In this document: positions 23,163-35,000 of the stretch, one piece after another
Layout of the letters: each line of letters opens with the position of its first letter
Numbering within the stretch: position 1 is the first letter of the stretch
Assembly: GCA_000711775.1 (NCBI GenBank)
Contig: ARYC01019463.1
Coordinates: 1 to 64,000 of the forward strand
Reading direction: 5' to 3'
DNA: 64,000 nucleotides
Source of the DNA: Oxytricha trifallax
Lineage: Eukaryota; Ciliophora; Spirotrichea; Sporadotrichida; Oxytrichidae
Translations under genes and position numbers: made by a program
Notes under the pieces: model-generated
Databases searched by the model: none
What the model was told of the DNA's origin: nothing
Seen by the model: only the letters and a program-made list of their open reading frames with translations

Positions 23163-23560
23163 TCAAAGATCTTTGCTGGTGCACTGAAAACTGCCAGTTC
23201 GGTCCCTGCCTGCAACTAGGGTGTTCTCCAGGGCGCCACATCCTGCGCCTCCAATGTGATCGGTAGTCTGATTTTTTATTTTATTTTTGTTGTCGTCCTT
23301 GTCGTATGTTTTCCAGATGTCGTCGATGCACTTTTCAATGATGGAGTTTTGAGTAGTTTTCTTGAATTCGTAGGCATCGAGATCCTTGGAGTTGTCGTCA
23401 TCAGCAATCCACCTAGTAGTTATAGAACTAGGCTCTTCGGAGCCAGCTTCTATTTTTGCAGCAATAGTAGTACTGGCTTGCTCCTTGGGGCCACTTCCCT
23501 CGCCCTCAACTACATCAGCTTTCTTTTTTTGTTTTTGGTCCAGCTTCCCTCTTTAGTAGT
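23163..23560 (-). pseudogene. GC-rich coding island, possible degenerate EF-hand protein
   Basis: A minus-strand frame of about 130 codons ends at TGA 23163-23165: KADVVEGEGSGPKEQAST, DDDNSKDLDAYEFKK, then IIEKCIDDIWKTYDKDDN. The last block resembles the helix and the start of an EF-hand loop, but the rest of the loop (KNKIKN) is degenerate. The 3' part is rich in Gly and Cys. GC is roughly double that of the flanks. The 5' side runs into the inverted repeat at 23552-23578 without a clear start, so this looks like an internal or 3' segment of a gene or a processed fragment. Confidence 0.45.
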
Positions 23561-23578
23561 AATAGTAATAAATAGATT
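23552..23578. repeat. Right copy of inverted repeat flanking coding island
   Basis: TTTAGTAGTAATAGTAATAA plus seven more bases, the reverse complement of 23087-23116 apart from one triplet. Confidence 0.85.
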
Positions 23579-23599
23579 CCATATGAAATTTATACTGTT

Positions 23600-25165
23600 G
23601 TTTTTAAGTAAAATAATCATTTCAATTATCTTTAAGCAATTTTTTATTTAATTATTTAATTTAAATAACACTCTTATGCAAAAAAACTCTTTTATATATG
23701 AAATCTGTCAACAATGCATTGCATAATAAAAATAAAAATATTATTACAAGAATATAACTATAGAATTTTAAAAGTTCTAAATTATGGGAATATTAAAATT
23801 TTCATGATCAACTTTATTATTTTAAATATTTATTTTATATTAGCCCTAAAAAATATATTAATAAATCATCCTATTGACAGTAGATTATTTATATGTAAAT
23901 AAAATAACTCACTTAAAAACTAGATTTATAATGATAATAGAATTAACTCTGCTCACAAAAAGATATTCTAATAGAAATTAAGAAGTTTATCTACAAGTTA
24001 TTTGTAATAGGATAAAGAGTAAAAGTAAAGTTTGAGAGCGAATGCTGTATTTCTATTAAATTAAGAAAAATAGGAAATAACTTTCATTTTAAATTAAATC
24101 AATTTATTATGACTTACTTAAATGGATGATTTCTAGGAGCAGCTCGACCATTAATTCACTATTCTTCATAAATTTTTAAGATTAGATCAATAAATTTCTG
24201 ATTTCAACTTTTAAACTAATCTTTATTGAGTCCTTTATTTACTGGTTCCTCGCATTCATCTCACGAGTATTGTTTAAAAATAAACCTTTTGGATTTGTTC
24301 CTTGAAACTTACAAATTTTATCTACTAATCAGGTTTTCCATCTTTAACATGTTAATTTTCCTTATTTGAATTACAAATTTCTATTTAAATTTGTATTTTC
24401 CTTTTATCTTTCATAAAAATAATCTGAAACTTTACTTCTAAAATTAAATATCTATTATTTAAAAAAATACTATCTTTAAGTAGAATTTTATGTATGTTCA
24501 GGCTTCTTACTAAATTATTGAGAATTAGGCTAGGAATATAGATTTGAATCAGATATGGCACACTCATTATTATTTATTCATTTTGAACTCGTAAAAGAGT
24601 AAGTTAGTAAATAATAAAATAAGTAATTATAAAAATTGATAAATTAAACAGTTTTAATCCGTGGAAATTTTATTGTAACATAAACATTCTATTTAATTAA
24701 TTTACTTATAAGATTGTTATTAATTAATAAAATATTTTTTAAATGTAAAATTTCATCCCATAGAGAAGCTTAAATAAAATTAAATCTAATTCCTTAACTC
24801 TAAACAAATCATCTAAAATTAAAAAACTTCAATATTTTGGATTTTAATGAAAAGGAATATTTCTTTCTCTATTTGCTAATAAATTTATAAATTACTTTCA
24901 TTTAATAATTTGAACTTTTTAATATAATTGTAGTTAAAAAATATAAGTACTCCAGTTCTAAATTATATAAAATATTTTATACCTAAATCATGAGTTAATT
25001 TTTCTTCGTTATTGCAAGAATTCGTTTCCTTCTTTCGCAAGAAAGAATGGCATTCTTATTTTAATATCAAGAGAGTGAAAAACGACAACTATAGTTTTTT
25101 TACTAAGGCAAGATTTTTTAAGTGTAAAATGAATTAAATATGGAAATTAAGACTGAAGCGATAAT
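23600..25165. other. AT-rich DNA, no gene seen
   Basis: Short TGA-free frames only, all with Ile/Leu/Lys/Asn low-complexity content. Confidence 0.5.
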
Positions 25166-25169
25166 TTTA

Positions 25170-26799
25170 TCAAACTTCATTTCCTATAGTTACCCATCCA
25201 TCTCTTAAGTTATTTTTTCTTCCAAATAGTTCACAGTAATGGCCATTAGGAAAAGCTCCTCAATTAATTGTTTAATTTCCACTGGTTTTTGGGAATGTTT
25301 TCCTGGAATCGATTGAACAAGGTCTGAGACAGTAAACGAGTTGACTCCATCTGGGACTTTCCCTTTTAAGCCAACTAAGCAGATCTCTTTATTGTGTCTT
25401 AGATGATAGCCTTAGCCGTTTTTATAAATTGAAAACTTTCCTAATTTAACCCAAACGATACTATCAACAATCCTTTAAAAAAATTACTATTTTTAAATAC
25501 AATATAATATACTTACTTTGAGCCTTTAAATAGCATAAAAGCAACTGCATCAGTGAATTTCTATCCAACTGTCCACATAAAAAGGTATCCGTTGTCTTGT
25601 AAGTTTTCTATTTCTAAATCATAAAGCTTTCTTGTTTTTTAAGTAATATAAGGAAGAAGCTGTTTGCCATCCTATCTAACAAAGTCTATTGCCCAGGGAT
25701 AATCTATTTCTACAACTCCAAATTTAGTTCCTCTAAGTTATTGCTACTTTTCACCTATAGTTTTAAGAAAGTGTTTGTCAAACACGTCCCCATTTATTGC
25801 GATCTAAGGAAATTTATGATCAATAAATGGTTCAAACTTCTTTAATTTTTCTAACTCCATTAGAGATTCCACATACTTATCATGAACTAAATTTCTTTGA
25901 TGATCTTCTTTAATCTTTTCCCTAAATATTTATTGAAAATTCATGGGATTCTCTTTCATCATCACTTTACTTATATTCTATTGATATCCATATTAGAGTT
26001 GGTCGATGTACTTAAAGTAACCACATTTATCTCGACCAATTATTCTAAACATTTCTGAATGAAAGATGCTATCATAAATTATCTAGGTCATTGTGTCTTC
26101 CCTGTATTTCTCAGACAAAAATCTCATTTTCTAAGTTATGCCTGAAACTGAAAATTCTATTGTTTCCATTTCAATTTTTTATTGTGAAATGATTTTTTTA
26201 ATTTTATTAGGATCTTGTTAATTGTTTTCTGCAAACGATAGTATCAACTCTTTTGTCTTTTTGTTTAATTAGATTAATTTTGAAAACTAAATTAATTGTC
26301 TGCTAATGCTTTCTAATGACTAAATTTAAGCTGTTAGTTAGTTATTTTCTTATTGATACTTTTGATTTTGAATTTATATCTCTCCCACTACAACTTGATT
26401 CAGCAATATTTAGGAGTTAAACAGTTAATTATCCATTTCCTCAGCAAATGCTAATAAGTTTGTGTCAACTGCATCATTCACATTTACCAGCTCACCCTTT
26501 CCAAATATTGGTTAATTTTTCCTGATTTATTTAGAAATTGACATGCTAGTTTAAATAATTTTTTCAAGAGTCTACTGAAATTTCTAAGTCTTTAAATAAT
26601 CTCTTCCTTCTGTGTACTTGAAGTTTTGATAAATATCAAGCTTTATTAGTGTTTTTTTGTGGCTTCCTATTATTTGGGCTCTCATATCTTTACTGGTCAT
26701 AACTGTTTTTTTGTAGTTTATCGATGCAATAAATACATCACCTAATTTTTATTTGGCAGGTTTTGTGAACAGTAATTGGCTACACATGGCTCTACTCAT
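25170..26799 (-). CDS. MT-A70 family (MTA/METTL3-like) adenine methyltransferase, nearly complete
   Basis: From ATG 26799 the minus strand stays open for about 430 codons apart from one intron, 25461-25516 (56 nt, GTAAGT...GATAG). The upstream frame is also open, so the start is a choice. The N-terminal half is charged and Gln-rich with coiled-coil character. The methyltransferase domain has FGVVEIDYPWAIDFV at the DPPW position (here DYPW), NGYLFMWTVGQKFTDAV, IVWVKLGKF after the intron, GYHLRHNKEICLVGLKGK, and the end FGRKNNLRDGWVTIGNEV before TGA 25170-25172. The last block is reached only by a -1 shift near 25241-25256 (IEEL-F to PNGHYCEL). MT-A70 enzymes methylate adenine N6 in RNA or DNA; ciliate members include the MTA1/MTA9 DNA methylation complex. 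The altered DPPW argues for a non-catalytic partner or a decayed copy. Confidence 0.82.
25461..25516 (-). other. Predicted 56-nt intron in MT-A70 gene
   Basis: Minus strand GTAAGTATATT...TTGATAG, very AT-rich. Removing it joins FMLFKGS to IVWVKLGKF in frame. The paralogue at 63.5 kb has a 37-nt intron at the same place. Confidence 0.8.
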
Positions 26800-27659
26800 T
26801 GGAATTCTTTGGCATAATTCAAGGTATGATTGAGTTTTATTCTGAATCTAGGTTTAAGACTAAAGTAGTAAAGTTAGTAGTTTAAAAGTATAATTTTAAT
26901 TGATTTTTAGTTTCTAAAAATAGGAAAAATTACATTTTTTGAATATTGGGCTATAATTTAATTGGTTAAATAATAATCTCAGCATACAAGCCATAATTAC
27001 AAAATACGTGAAAAATTTTGATAGTTTATTTATAAAGTATAAAAACAAATAATAATTCTGAAACTGGAAATCTATAAGTTATTACTTTACTTTTTAATTT
27101 TTTTCATTTGACCTTTTTCTAATCAATTGAATTAAAATCTTTAGCAATTTTTCGGTTGACCTTTTTTCCTATAAATAATAAATCTGTTAAAATTTCAATA
27201 ATTTATAGTTCAAAAAAGAATTTATTTGTTTTTAATTTTTTCTATTTATGAATAGCTGGCACCAATATTCTAATGTAAATATAAATACCTAATATTCTAC
27301 AAAACCTAAACAAACAAATAAATAAATAAAAACTTTTACTTATAATGTAAATTTATTTTCTCATTTAAAACAATTTTTTATGTTAATTTTAGAATTATCC
27401 AGAAAGGTAATATAAAAAATGTTTAACTTTGAAAAATGATTATTTTAAAATCTTAAACTTGATCGTTAGCATATATTTATAAGAGTTTTCATAAAAATGC
27501 TTTCTTATATAAGTGGCCTTGAATAAAAATATTGCTTACAGTGTGAATTTTATAAGTAAAATCAAAATATTCAAAAACAAATTATTTTAACTAAATAAAC
27601 CCTTTATTAAATTTACTATATTAATTGTATAAGGGTTAATGGGTATTGAATGTTGTAAA
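26800..27659. other. AT-rich upstream region of MT-A70 gene
   Basis: The 5' flank of the methyltransferase gene. The frame stays open to about 26890, after which no protein-like sequence is seen. Confidence 0.4.
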
Positions 27660-27865
27660 TTATATTCGCTCTAAAAACTTCGCGCATAAAAGTTAGAGCG
27701 AAGTCTTCGCTCTAAACCAATCAAATCCAATTATTTTTGAGCAATATAAATTATATATTTAAATCCTTTTTTATTATAATTTTATTGTTCGAATATATAT
27801 AGAAATGTAAAATTAAGAGCGAAGACTTCGCTCTAAATAAAATGCGCGAATTTCGCTCCTAATAT
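27660..27865. mobile_element. Short fold-back element with twin GCGAAG palindromes
   Basis: Left part (about 27667-27715) and right part (about 27805-27862) are inverted copies. Each contains a palindrome, TTAGAGCGAAG/TCTTCGCTCTAA and its near twin, plus the GC-rich phrase TTCGCGCAT. About 200 bp in all with an AT-rich centre; no coding capacity. Probably a small MITE. Confidence 0.7.
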
Positions 27866-29026
27866 TTTTTACTTTTTATCTGCTATTTCTGCAATATATA
27901 TATTTAAAATTAGGTATTGATCGAACTTAATAGCATAAATACTAGGAATGCCTTCTATGTTAAAAAATTACTTTTTTAAAAAGTTCAAATACTTGTCATT
28001 TTTATATAGAATATTTACTATATGGACTTTATCTTTTTTATCAATGAAATTCTTTTTATATCGTAAGGAAAGTTTTATAGCCTATTCAGTTAATAGTTTT
28101 TTTATATCCTCTATTTAATGAATGATTCAGGAAAATATAAATAAGTGTTTACTTAAGAAATTAAAAATAAATATCATAGTTTGGTCAGTGAATTATAAGT
28201 CATTGAACAATTAAAAAATTCTAATGGACTAGATTCAACTTACTTTTCTAGGTAATTAAAACATTCATGATTTATTATTTGAAAAATATAGTGAATTAAT
28301 AATTTTATTTGATTTGATCAGAATACTTATTATAATTAACAAAAATGGAAATATCTAAAAAAACATCTTGTCTTCTTCATCATCGTCATCTTCCTCATCT
28401 TCATGCATTTTTACAGTTTCTTTTTCCCCTCTCTGTGTGTCCCTGCGAAGCACCGACCTTGTGGCACCAGAAGTCTTACCAGGTAGGACCACTATAAAAA
28501 AAAAATTAAGATATACTTTTTGTAACTTAAATTTTATGTGAGTGCTTTTGGTCCACCTGCTTCTGATCTATACGAATACTTTTTAATATATTAAGTTTTT
28601 GATTAAATTTATCAATTTCCTATTATAAATCATAATTACAATGTAGGTGATTTAATGAATATATTTAAGTAGTCTAAGGAAATAGTTCAGAAATTCTATT
28701 GAAAATACTCAAATATTTTAAACCAAACTATTTTGGAAAAATACTTACTTAAAAATGTCCTCTCATCATTGCCCTTTCTATTTACTTTATAAAAATTTCT
28801 AAACTAGTCTTATAATAATCTTATCCCTTGCTTAAATTTTTAACACTATCTTTCTTATAAGCTATATTTCAAGGCGATCAATTGCATGAGAAACAAATTT
28901 TTAAAGAGCCTAGCTGCTATGTTTACTTTTATTAATCAATCTATTAAAAACACCAAAAAGTAAGTCAAATATCCTTCAAGCTAATGTTATTGCCGAGATA
29001 ATACTCTTATGGAAACATTAGTTCGC
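27866..29026. other. AT-rich DNA with one short acidic coding-like island
   Basis: Minus strand 28490-28365 reads VVLPGKTSGATRSVLRRD and then a run of Asp/Glu (HEDEEDDDDEEDKM) at much higher GC than the flanks. It could be a small exon or gene segment of an acidic protein. Nothing else is seen. Confidence 0.35.
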
Positions 29027-30235
29027 TCAATTTATTTATGTATTTAGAATACTTTGATATACTTTAATAAGCTAAGAATATCTTTTCTTATATTTATGAA
29101 CATTTTTACATTTCAAAGCAGAATTTTCATGTTAAAGGTTTTCATTATTGTTTTAGAACTCATTCTTTTTAATAATTGCAAAAAAGCGTTCTATAGGTGC
29201 GAGTTAAAAGTGATAAGGGCCCAGAAACATAACGGGGATAGCTAGCTTTTTCAATTTTGTGTGCAATAGTGACTTTGATGATAATATGTATTGTCTAGCA
29301 TGAGTACATGAGTAAATCTCCAGTTTTTATACTCTCTTTCCTAATCTTAAACAATCTTGAGTATAAAGTAGTAAATTATTTTACTGGAATTTTTGCCCCT
29401 ATTTACAGTGAAATACGCCCTATTTTTATTGCTTATTCGAGCAATCATACTAACTTCTGAGTAACGTGTGGATGAGTAGTTAAAGTTCTTAGTATCTTTT
29501 TTGGCCCAGCCTCTATTCCTATTTTAGCTAAATCTTATGACACTTTCATCAATGTTAATAATTACTTTTCCCTCAAATATATTTTGTACATAATAATAAG
29601 CAGCTATTTGGCGTTGAGTTTTCGATTTAATGTTATTTACTCTAGGACTTAAATAAAACTGCTTTCTATGTTTATATTTGAGTTCTTTTTTTAAGTATAG
29701 CCTTATGGAGAAGACGGAAATATCATAATTTAATCTAGTTTTTATAAGGTTCTGAAGCTTAGCACATGAGAAGCTTTAGCATTTTAGAGAAAGATATTCT
29801 TCTATCAACTCTTTTGTTTAATGATTAAACTTTTTAAAGTGCCTTTTTACTTTTTCGGGCGACTGTTTTAATTTATTTTATCCTTCTTCTAAGTATCACA
29901 TAACTTTTCTGTACCCGATATTTAGCCTTTTCATTATAGTACTAATAGAGGCCTTACCGTTATAAAATAAAGCTTGCACTTTCCTTGAAACTTCTTGTTC
30001 AGCAACGACTATTCTGTTAGCTGATTAAATTTAACCATGCCCAATTTTGTTTGTTAAAGCAAATTTGGAATATGCTTTCGACTAATTTAGCTCTCTTTAA
30101 ATCAGTAAGAATATTTTTTCATCGACTTTACTATCAAGACTAATGCTATATTTTGTACCTTCGAGGAAATCAAGTTCATCTTAAGCTGTAAGGCCCTTCT
30201 TATTCTTGAAAATTACAATTGAGGGAAGGTTTGTT
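29027..30235 (-). pseudogene. IS630/Tc1-type DDE transposase, third lineage
   Basis: Minus strand, TAA/TAG as Gln. N-terminal part KGLTAQDELDFLEGTKYSI, then a helix-turn-helix-like region (NGKASISTIMKRLNIGYRK) ended by a TGA where a Trp or Arg would fit. It resumes in frame with QFYLSPRVNNIKSKTQRQI and VIINIDESVIRFSQNRNRGW, the first catalytic Asp. The C-terminal signature GPYHFQLAPIERFFAIIKK with the last Glu lies in another frame and ends at TGA 29027-29029. At least one TGA and one or two indels. Divergent from the transposases at 3-4 kb and 60-62 kb. Confidence 0.75.
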
Positions 30236-30717
30236 TGCAGCTGTATAAATTTTATTCAACCCTCCCTCATTTGAATCGATTCCCAATAAATCAGGTACAC
30301 CTCGCCGTGGATCTTGTACCAATTGAAAAATTTACTAATTTTTCACAATTTTAAAGGAAATTAATTCCAGAGCTATAATTTCCTCATCTGTAATGTCAAA
30401 TAGTTTTAATTGGTTGAATGTGAGTTGAGTTAATCTAAAGCAACGAAGTTGAAACATGTGTGCCATTCAAACTGCTTGCCACCATTTCATCTAAATCTGA
30501 ACTGCTAGATGAATCGTAACTTTCATCTAGCTAATTTGCCGTTTGCTAATTCTTTTAAAAAAGGTCTGTAATATTATACTTTATCTTATAAAGCTGCTTC
30601 ATTTTACTTGGTGAGTAATTTGTTTTAGTCGAATGTATTTTCTTTTTAAAGAAATGGCTTGTGGCTAAAAGGATTATCTTTACTAAATAATCCACCCTCT
30701 TTGTTATTAAATAATTA

Positions 30718-30775
30718 TTTTATAATAATAATAATTATTAACTCGCATCGAGGGTTCAAGGACCCACTGAGCATA
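30718..30775 (-). mobile_element. Retroposon 3' tail (hairpin plus TTA run), severely truncated
   Basis: Minus strand GTGGGTCCTTGAACCC, then TCGATGCGAGTTAATAATTA and a TTA run: the same 3' arrangement as the copies ending at 10.8 and 17.0 kb. No coding part is attached. Confidence 0.5.
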
Positions 30776-30803
30776 ATACTTTTCGTAAATTAACGTAAAT
30801 TAA

Positions 30804-31511
30804 ATGAGGAGAAAAATAGGCAACAAGAAAGAGTTGTACAACTTTTTAACTCAAGAGTGCAATGCCTACTTGCCTAAGATAGATTGCACGAATTTTTACT
30901 TTCTTAAGAGTATTATTAACGGAGATAAAAATGTTACTACCCTTTAATCAACTTTCCATAGTACTTAAAAAAACGAGGTGATTATTTCAGCTGTCCCATT
31001 AATTGAAGGACTCACTGCTGATGACTTCATTGGCTATGGCTAGAAAAACAATTTGATTCTTAGCTTTTTACCTGACTAATGTGATTGGTTACACCCAAAG
31101 AGTAGAGAAGAGATAAAATTAACAAGAGTTAAAATCTGCTAATCAACATGAGGCCTGAATTTGCAGAAGCTTTGTCGAACTCTCTGACATTTAGCTGTAA
31201 ATAATTTATTCCCAATTTTATATAGCACAGAGGAAGATCAGCATTTTTTGCTCAAGCCATCATGTCAGAGAAAAAGACGCCAAAAAGAAATTGAGGAGGT
31301 CAAATCAGAAGAGAATCTTCTCAAATAAAGCAAGCAAAAATACTTAGAATAAAATAAAAGAGTAAGAAAAGAGGTCTCTTAACTATAGGAACAGCTAGAA
31401 GAACTAAACGAATACAAAAACTTGTTTACTCATCTTAATTAAAGCGGGATTATAAATGAAGAAGGAAATCATGTTGTACAGCATCCTCAATTCAACAATA
31501 TGAATAATTGA
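30804..31511 (+). pseudogene. TBE 22-kDa-like protein gene, frame-broken
   Basis: Starts MRRKIGNKKELYNFLTQE at 30804; YLPKIDCTNFYFLKSIINGD matches the FLPSIEETRIDFLRQIINGE block of the gene at 2217-2870. After TGA 31149-31151 the signal continues in another frame (LLINMRPEFAEALSNSLTF, matching the FFFGLMATVRPEKL block) and then in a third with a coiled-coil tail (EVSQLQEQLEELNEYKNLF) to TGA 31509-31511. Two indels. Function unknown. The C-terminal coiled coil is longer than in the other copies. Confidence 0.6.
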
Positions 31512-32072
31512 AGTTTTGAAGTGAAGAAAATTAGAATAGTAACAATTAATTTAATTTACTTAAAAATTAAGAATTTAATCAGAAAGCGATTTATTCAATT
31601 ATTTGGTTATAGCTACCTTTGTAATTTGCTTGTATAGGTAAAGTTCAGTTCTTAAATGCTTTTCTCGTTACTCTTTTCTGAAGTAAAAAACTATTGTTTT
31701 GCTTTACTGTCTTATGTAAGACTACACAAACTTCCTTTTCAGCCATGTATTTTTGATCTATTAGCTTTGGATTATCAGTAAATATGCATTATTTTGCCGC
31801 TTATCTCTTTTGTGATATCATTTTATTTCACTTAACTATTCAGACCTTTTATTAAAATTATTTTAGTAGCTAAGTACCTCTTATGAGTTTATATGCCAAT
31901 AAGCTGTCTATAATAAAGTTTACAAATTATCTTGATAACTAACTTCACTTGAATCCGAGCTTAGAATTGAATCTTCTAGATACTAATTTAAAGGGCTTTC
32001 TAAATTTAGTAAGAATCAGTAATCTCGGCTTATTTAATGGCTACTATGAAACTTGTTTTAGTCTTTTATGTT
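31512..32072. other. Coding traces next to satellite, unrecognised
   Basis: Minus-strand open pieces (LEDSILSSDSSEVSYQD near 31965; YMAEKEVCVVLHKTVKQN near 31730) in different frames. Possibly part of the element to the left. The satellite starts at about 32073 without a transition zone. Confidence 0.3.
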
Positions 32073-35000
32073 AAATCCAAGGTTTTCGTGGCCAAATAAC
32101 AGTAATATGATAAGGGCAGCAACTCCCCAAAACTAATTCATTGCTAACTGGTCATGTGTTTTTGACTGTGCATTTAGCAAAATTGAAACTTGAGTGTGGA
32201 CTTTTGGAGCACCAACCAATTGCGAGCTCTTGAAAAAATTTTGAGGTCTTGCCCACAATAACATTTGTACTAAGGCAATGTAGGGTCAAGGAACATTATA
32301 AAACACTTTACACCAATTTCTAGATAGTGCCTGCTGAGATATAGCAGTTTACATGAATGACCTCAGATTTCATGTCAAACTTCCATTAAGCAAATGCTGA
32401 TGCCATTATCTCGACAGTAAATATCTCTTATGCTCTCTGCAACTATCAATCCTAGGTTTTCGTGGCCAAATAACCGTAATATGATAAGGGCAGCAACTCC
32501 CCAAAACTAATTCATTGCTAACTGGTCATGTGTTTTTGACTGTGCATTTAGCAAAATTGAAACTTGAGTGTGGACTTTTGGAGCACCAACCAATTGCGAG
32601 CTCTTGAAATAATTTTGAGGTCTTGCCCACAATAACACTCGAACTAGGGCAATGTAGGGTCAAGGAACATTATAAAACACTTTCCACCAATTTCTAGCAA
32701 GTGCCTGCTGAGATATAGCAGTTTACATGAATGACCTCAGATTTCATGTCAAACTTCCATTAAGCAAATGCTGATGCCATTATCTCGACAGTAAATATCT
32801 CTTATGCTCTCTGCAACTATCAATCCTAGGTTTTCGTGGCCAAATAATCGTAATTTGATAAGGGCAGCAACGCCCCAAAACTAATTCATTGCTAACTGGT
32901 CATGTGCTTTTGACTGTGCATTTAGCAAAATTGAAACTTGAGTGTGGACTTTTGGAGCACCAACCAATTGCGAGCTCTTGAAATAATTTTGAGGTCTTGC
33001 CCACAATAACACTCGAACTAGGGCAATGTAGGGTCAAGGAACATTATAAAACACTTTCCACCAATTTCTAGCAGTGCCTGCTGAGATATAGCAGTTTAAA
33101 TGAATGACCTCAGATTTCATGTCAAACTTCCATTAAGCAAATGCTGATGCCATTATCTCGACAGTAAATATCTCTTATGCTCTCTGCAACTATCAATCCT
33201 AGGATTTCGTGGCCAAATAACCGTAATATGATAAGGGCAAAAACGCCCCAAAACTAATTCATTGCTAACTAGTCATGTGCTCTTGACTGTGCATTTAGCA
33301 AAATTGAAACTTGAGTGTGGACTTTTGGAGCACCAACCAATTGCGAGCTCTTGAAATAATTTTGAGTCTTGCCCACAATAACACTCGAACTAGGGCAATG
33401 TAGGGTCAAGGAACATTATAAAACACTTTCCACCAATTTCTAGCAGTGCCTGCTGAGATATAGCAGTTTAAATGAATGACCTCAGATTTCATGTCAAACT
33501 TCCATTAAGCAAATGCTAATGCCATTATCTCGACAGTAAATATCTCTTATGCTCTCTGCAACTATCAATCCTAGGTTTTCGTGGCCAAATAACCGTAATA
33601 TGATAAGGGCAAAAACGCCCCAAAACTAATTCATTGCTAACTGGTCATGTGTTTTTGACTGTGCATTTAGCAAAATTGAAACTTGAATGTGGACTTTTGG
33701 AGCACCAACCAATTGCGAGCTCTTGAAATAATTTTGAGGTCTTGCCCACAATAACACTCGAACTAGGGCAATGTAGGGTCAAGGAACATTATAAAACACT
33801 TTCCACCAATTTCTAGCAGTGCCTGCTGAGATATAGCAGTTTAAATGAATGACCTCAGATTTCATGTCAAACTTCCATTAAGCAAATGCTGATGCCATTA
33901 TCTCGACAGTAAATATCTCTTATGCTCTCTGCAACTATCAATCCTAAGTTTTCATGGCCAAATAACCATAATATGATAAGGGCAAAAACGCCCCAAAACT
34001 AAATCATTGCTAACTAGTAATGTGCTCTTGACTGTGCAATTAGCAAAATTGAAACTTGAGCGTGGACTTTTGGAGCACCAACCAATTGCGAGCTCTTGAA
34101 ATAATTTTGAGGTCTTGCCCACAATAACACTCGAACTAGGGCAATGTAGGGTCAAGGAACATTATAAAACACTTTCCACCAATTTCTAGCAGTGCCTGCT
34201 GAGATATAGCAGTTTAAATGAATGACCTCAGATTTCATGCCAAACTTCATTAAGCAAATGCTGATGCCATTATCTCGACAGTAAATATCTCTTATGATCT
34301 CTGCAATAATCAATCCTAGAGTTTCGTGGCCAAATAACCGTAATATGATAAGGGCAAAAACGCACCAAACTAATTCATTGCTAACTGGTCATGTGCTTTT
34401 GACTGTGCATTTAGCAAAATTGAAACTTGAGTGTGGACTTTTGGAGCACCAACCAATTGCGAGCTCTTGAAATAATTTTGAGGTCTTGCCCACAATAACA
34501 CTCGAACTAGGGCAATGTAGGGTCAAGGAACATTATAAAACACTTTCCACCAATTTCTAGCAGTGCCTGCTGAGATATAGCAGTTTAAATGAATGACCTC
34601 AGATTTCATGACAAACTTCATTAAGCAAATGCTGATGCCATTATCTCGACAGTAAATATCTCTTATGATCTCTGCAACTATCAATCCTAGGTTTTCGTGG
34701 CCAAATAACCGTAATATGATAAGGGCAAAAACGCCCCAAAACTAATTCATTGCTAACTGGTCATGTGTTTTTGACTGTGCATTTAGCAAAATTGAAACTT
34801 GAGTGTGGACTTTTGGAGCACCAACCAATTGCTAGCTCTTGAAATAATTTTGAGGTCTTGCCCACAATAACACTCGAACTAGGACAATGTAGGGTCAAGG
34901 AACATTATAAAACACTTTCCACCAATTTCTAGCAAGTGCCTGATAAGATATAGCAGTTTACATGAATGACCTCAGATTTCATGTCAAACTTCCATTAGGC

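Larger units (their letters stand above)
29027..31511. mobile_element. Tc1/IS630-type element carrying a 22-kDa-like gene
   Basis: A minus-strand transposase (29027-30235) and a plus-strand gene similar to the TBE 22-kDa protein (30804-31511) lie back to back, which is the gene content of TBE-related elements. Terminal repeats could not be found, so limits are those of the genes. Minus-strand coding traces at 31560-32060 and 30240-30560 (for example ESYDSSSSSDLDEMVASSL) may belong to it. A retroposon tail sits between the two genes at 30718-30775. Confidence 0.6.

Noticed and set aside
24385-24567. Small minus-strand ORF
   Set aside because: Ile/Leu/Asn-rich chance frame without any conserved feature.
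32640-32670. Possible tRNA B-box (AGTTCGAGTG) in the satellite unit
   Set aside because: No matching T-stem and no A-box at a suitable distance.
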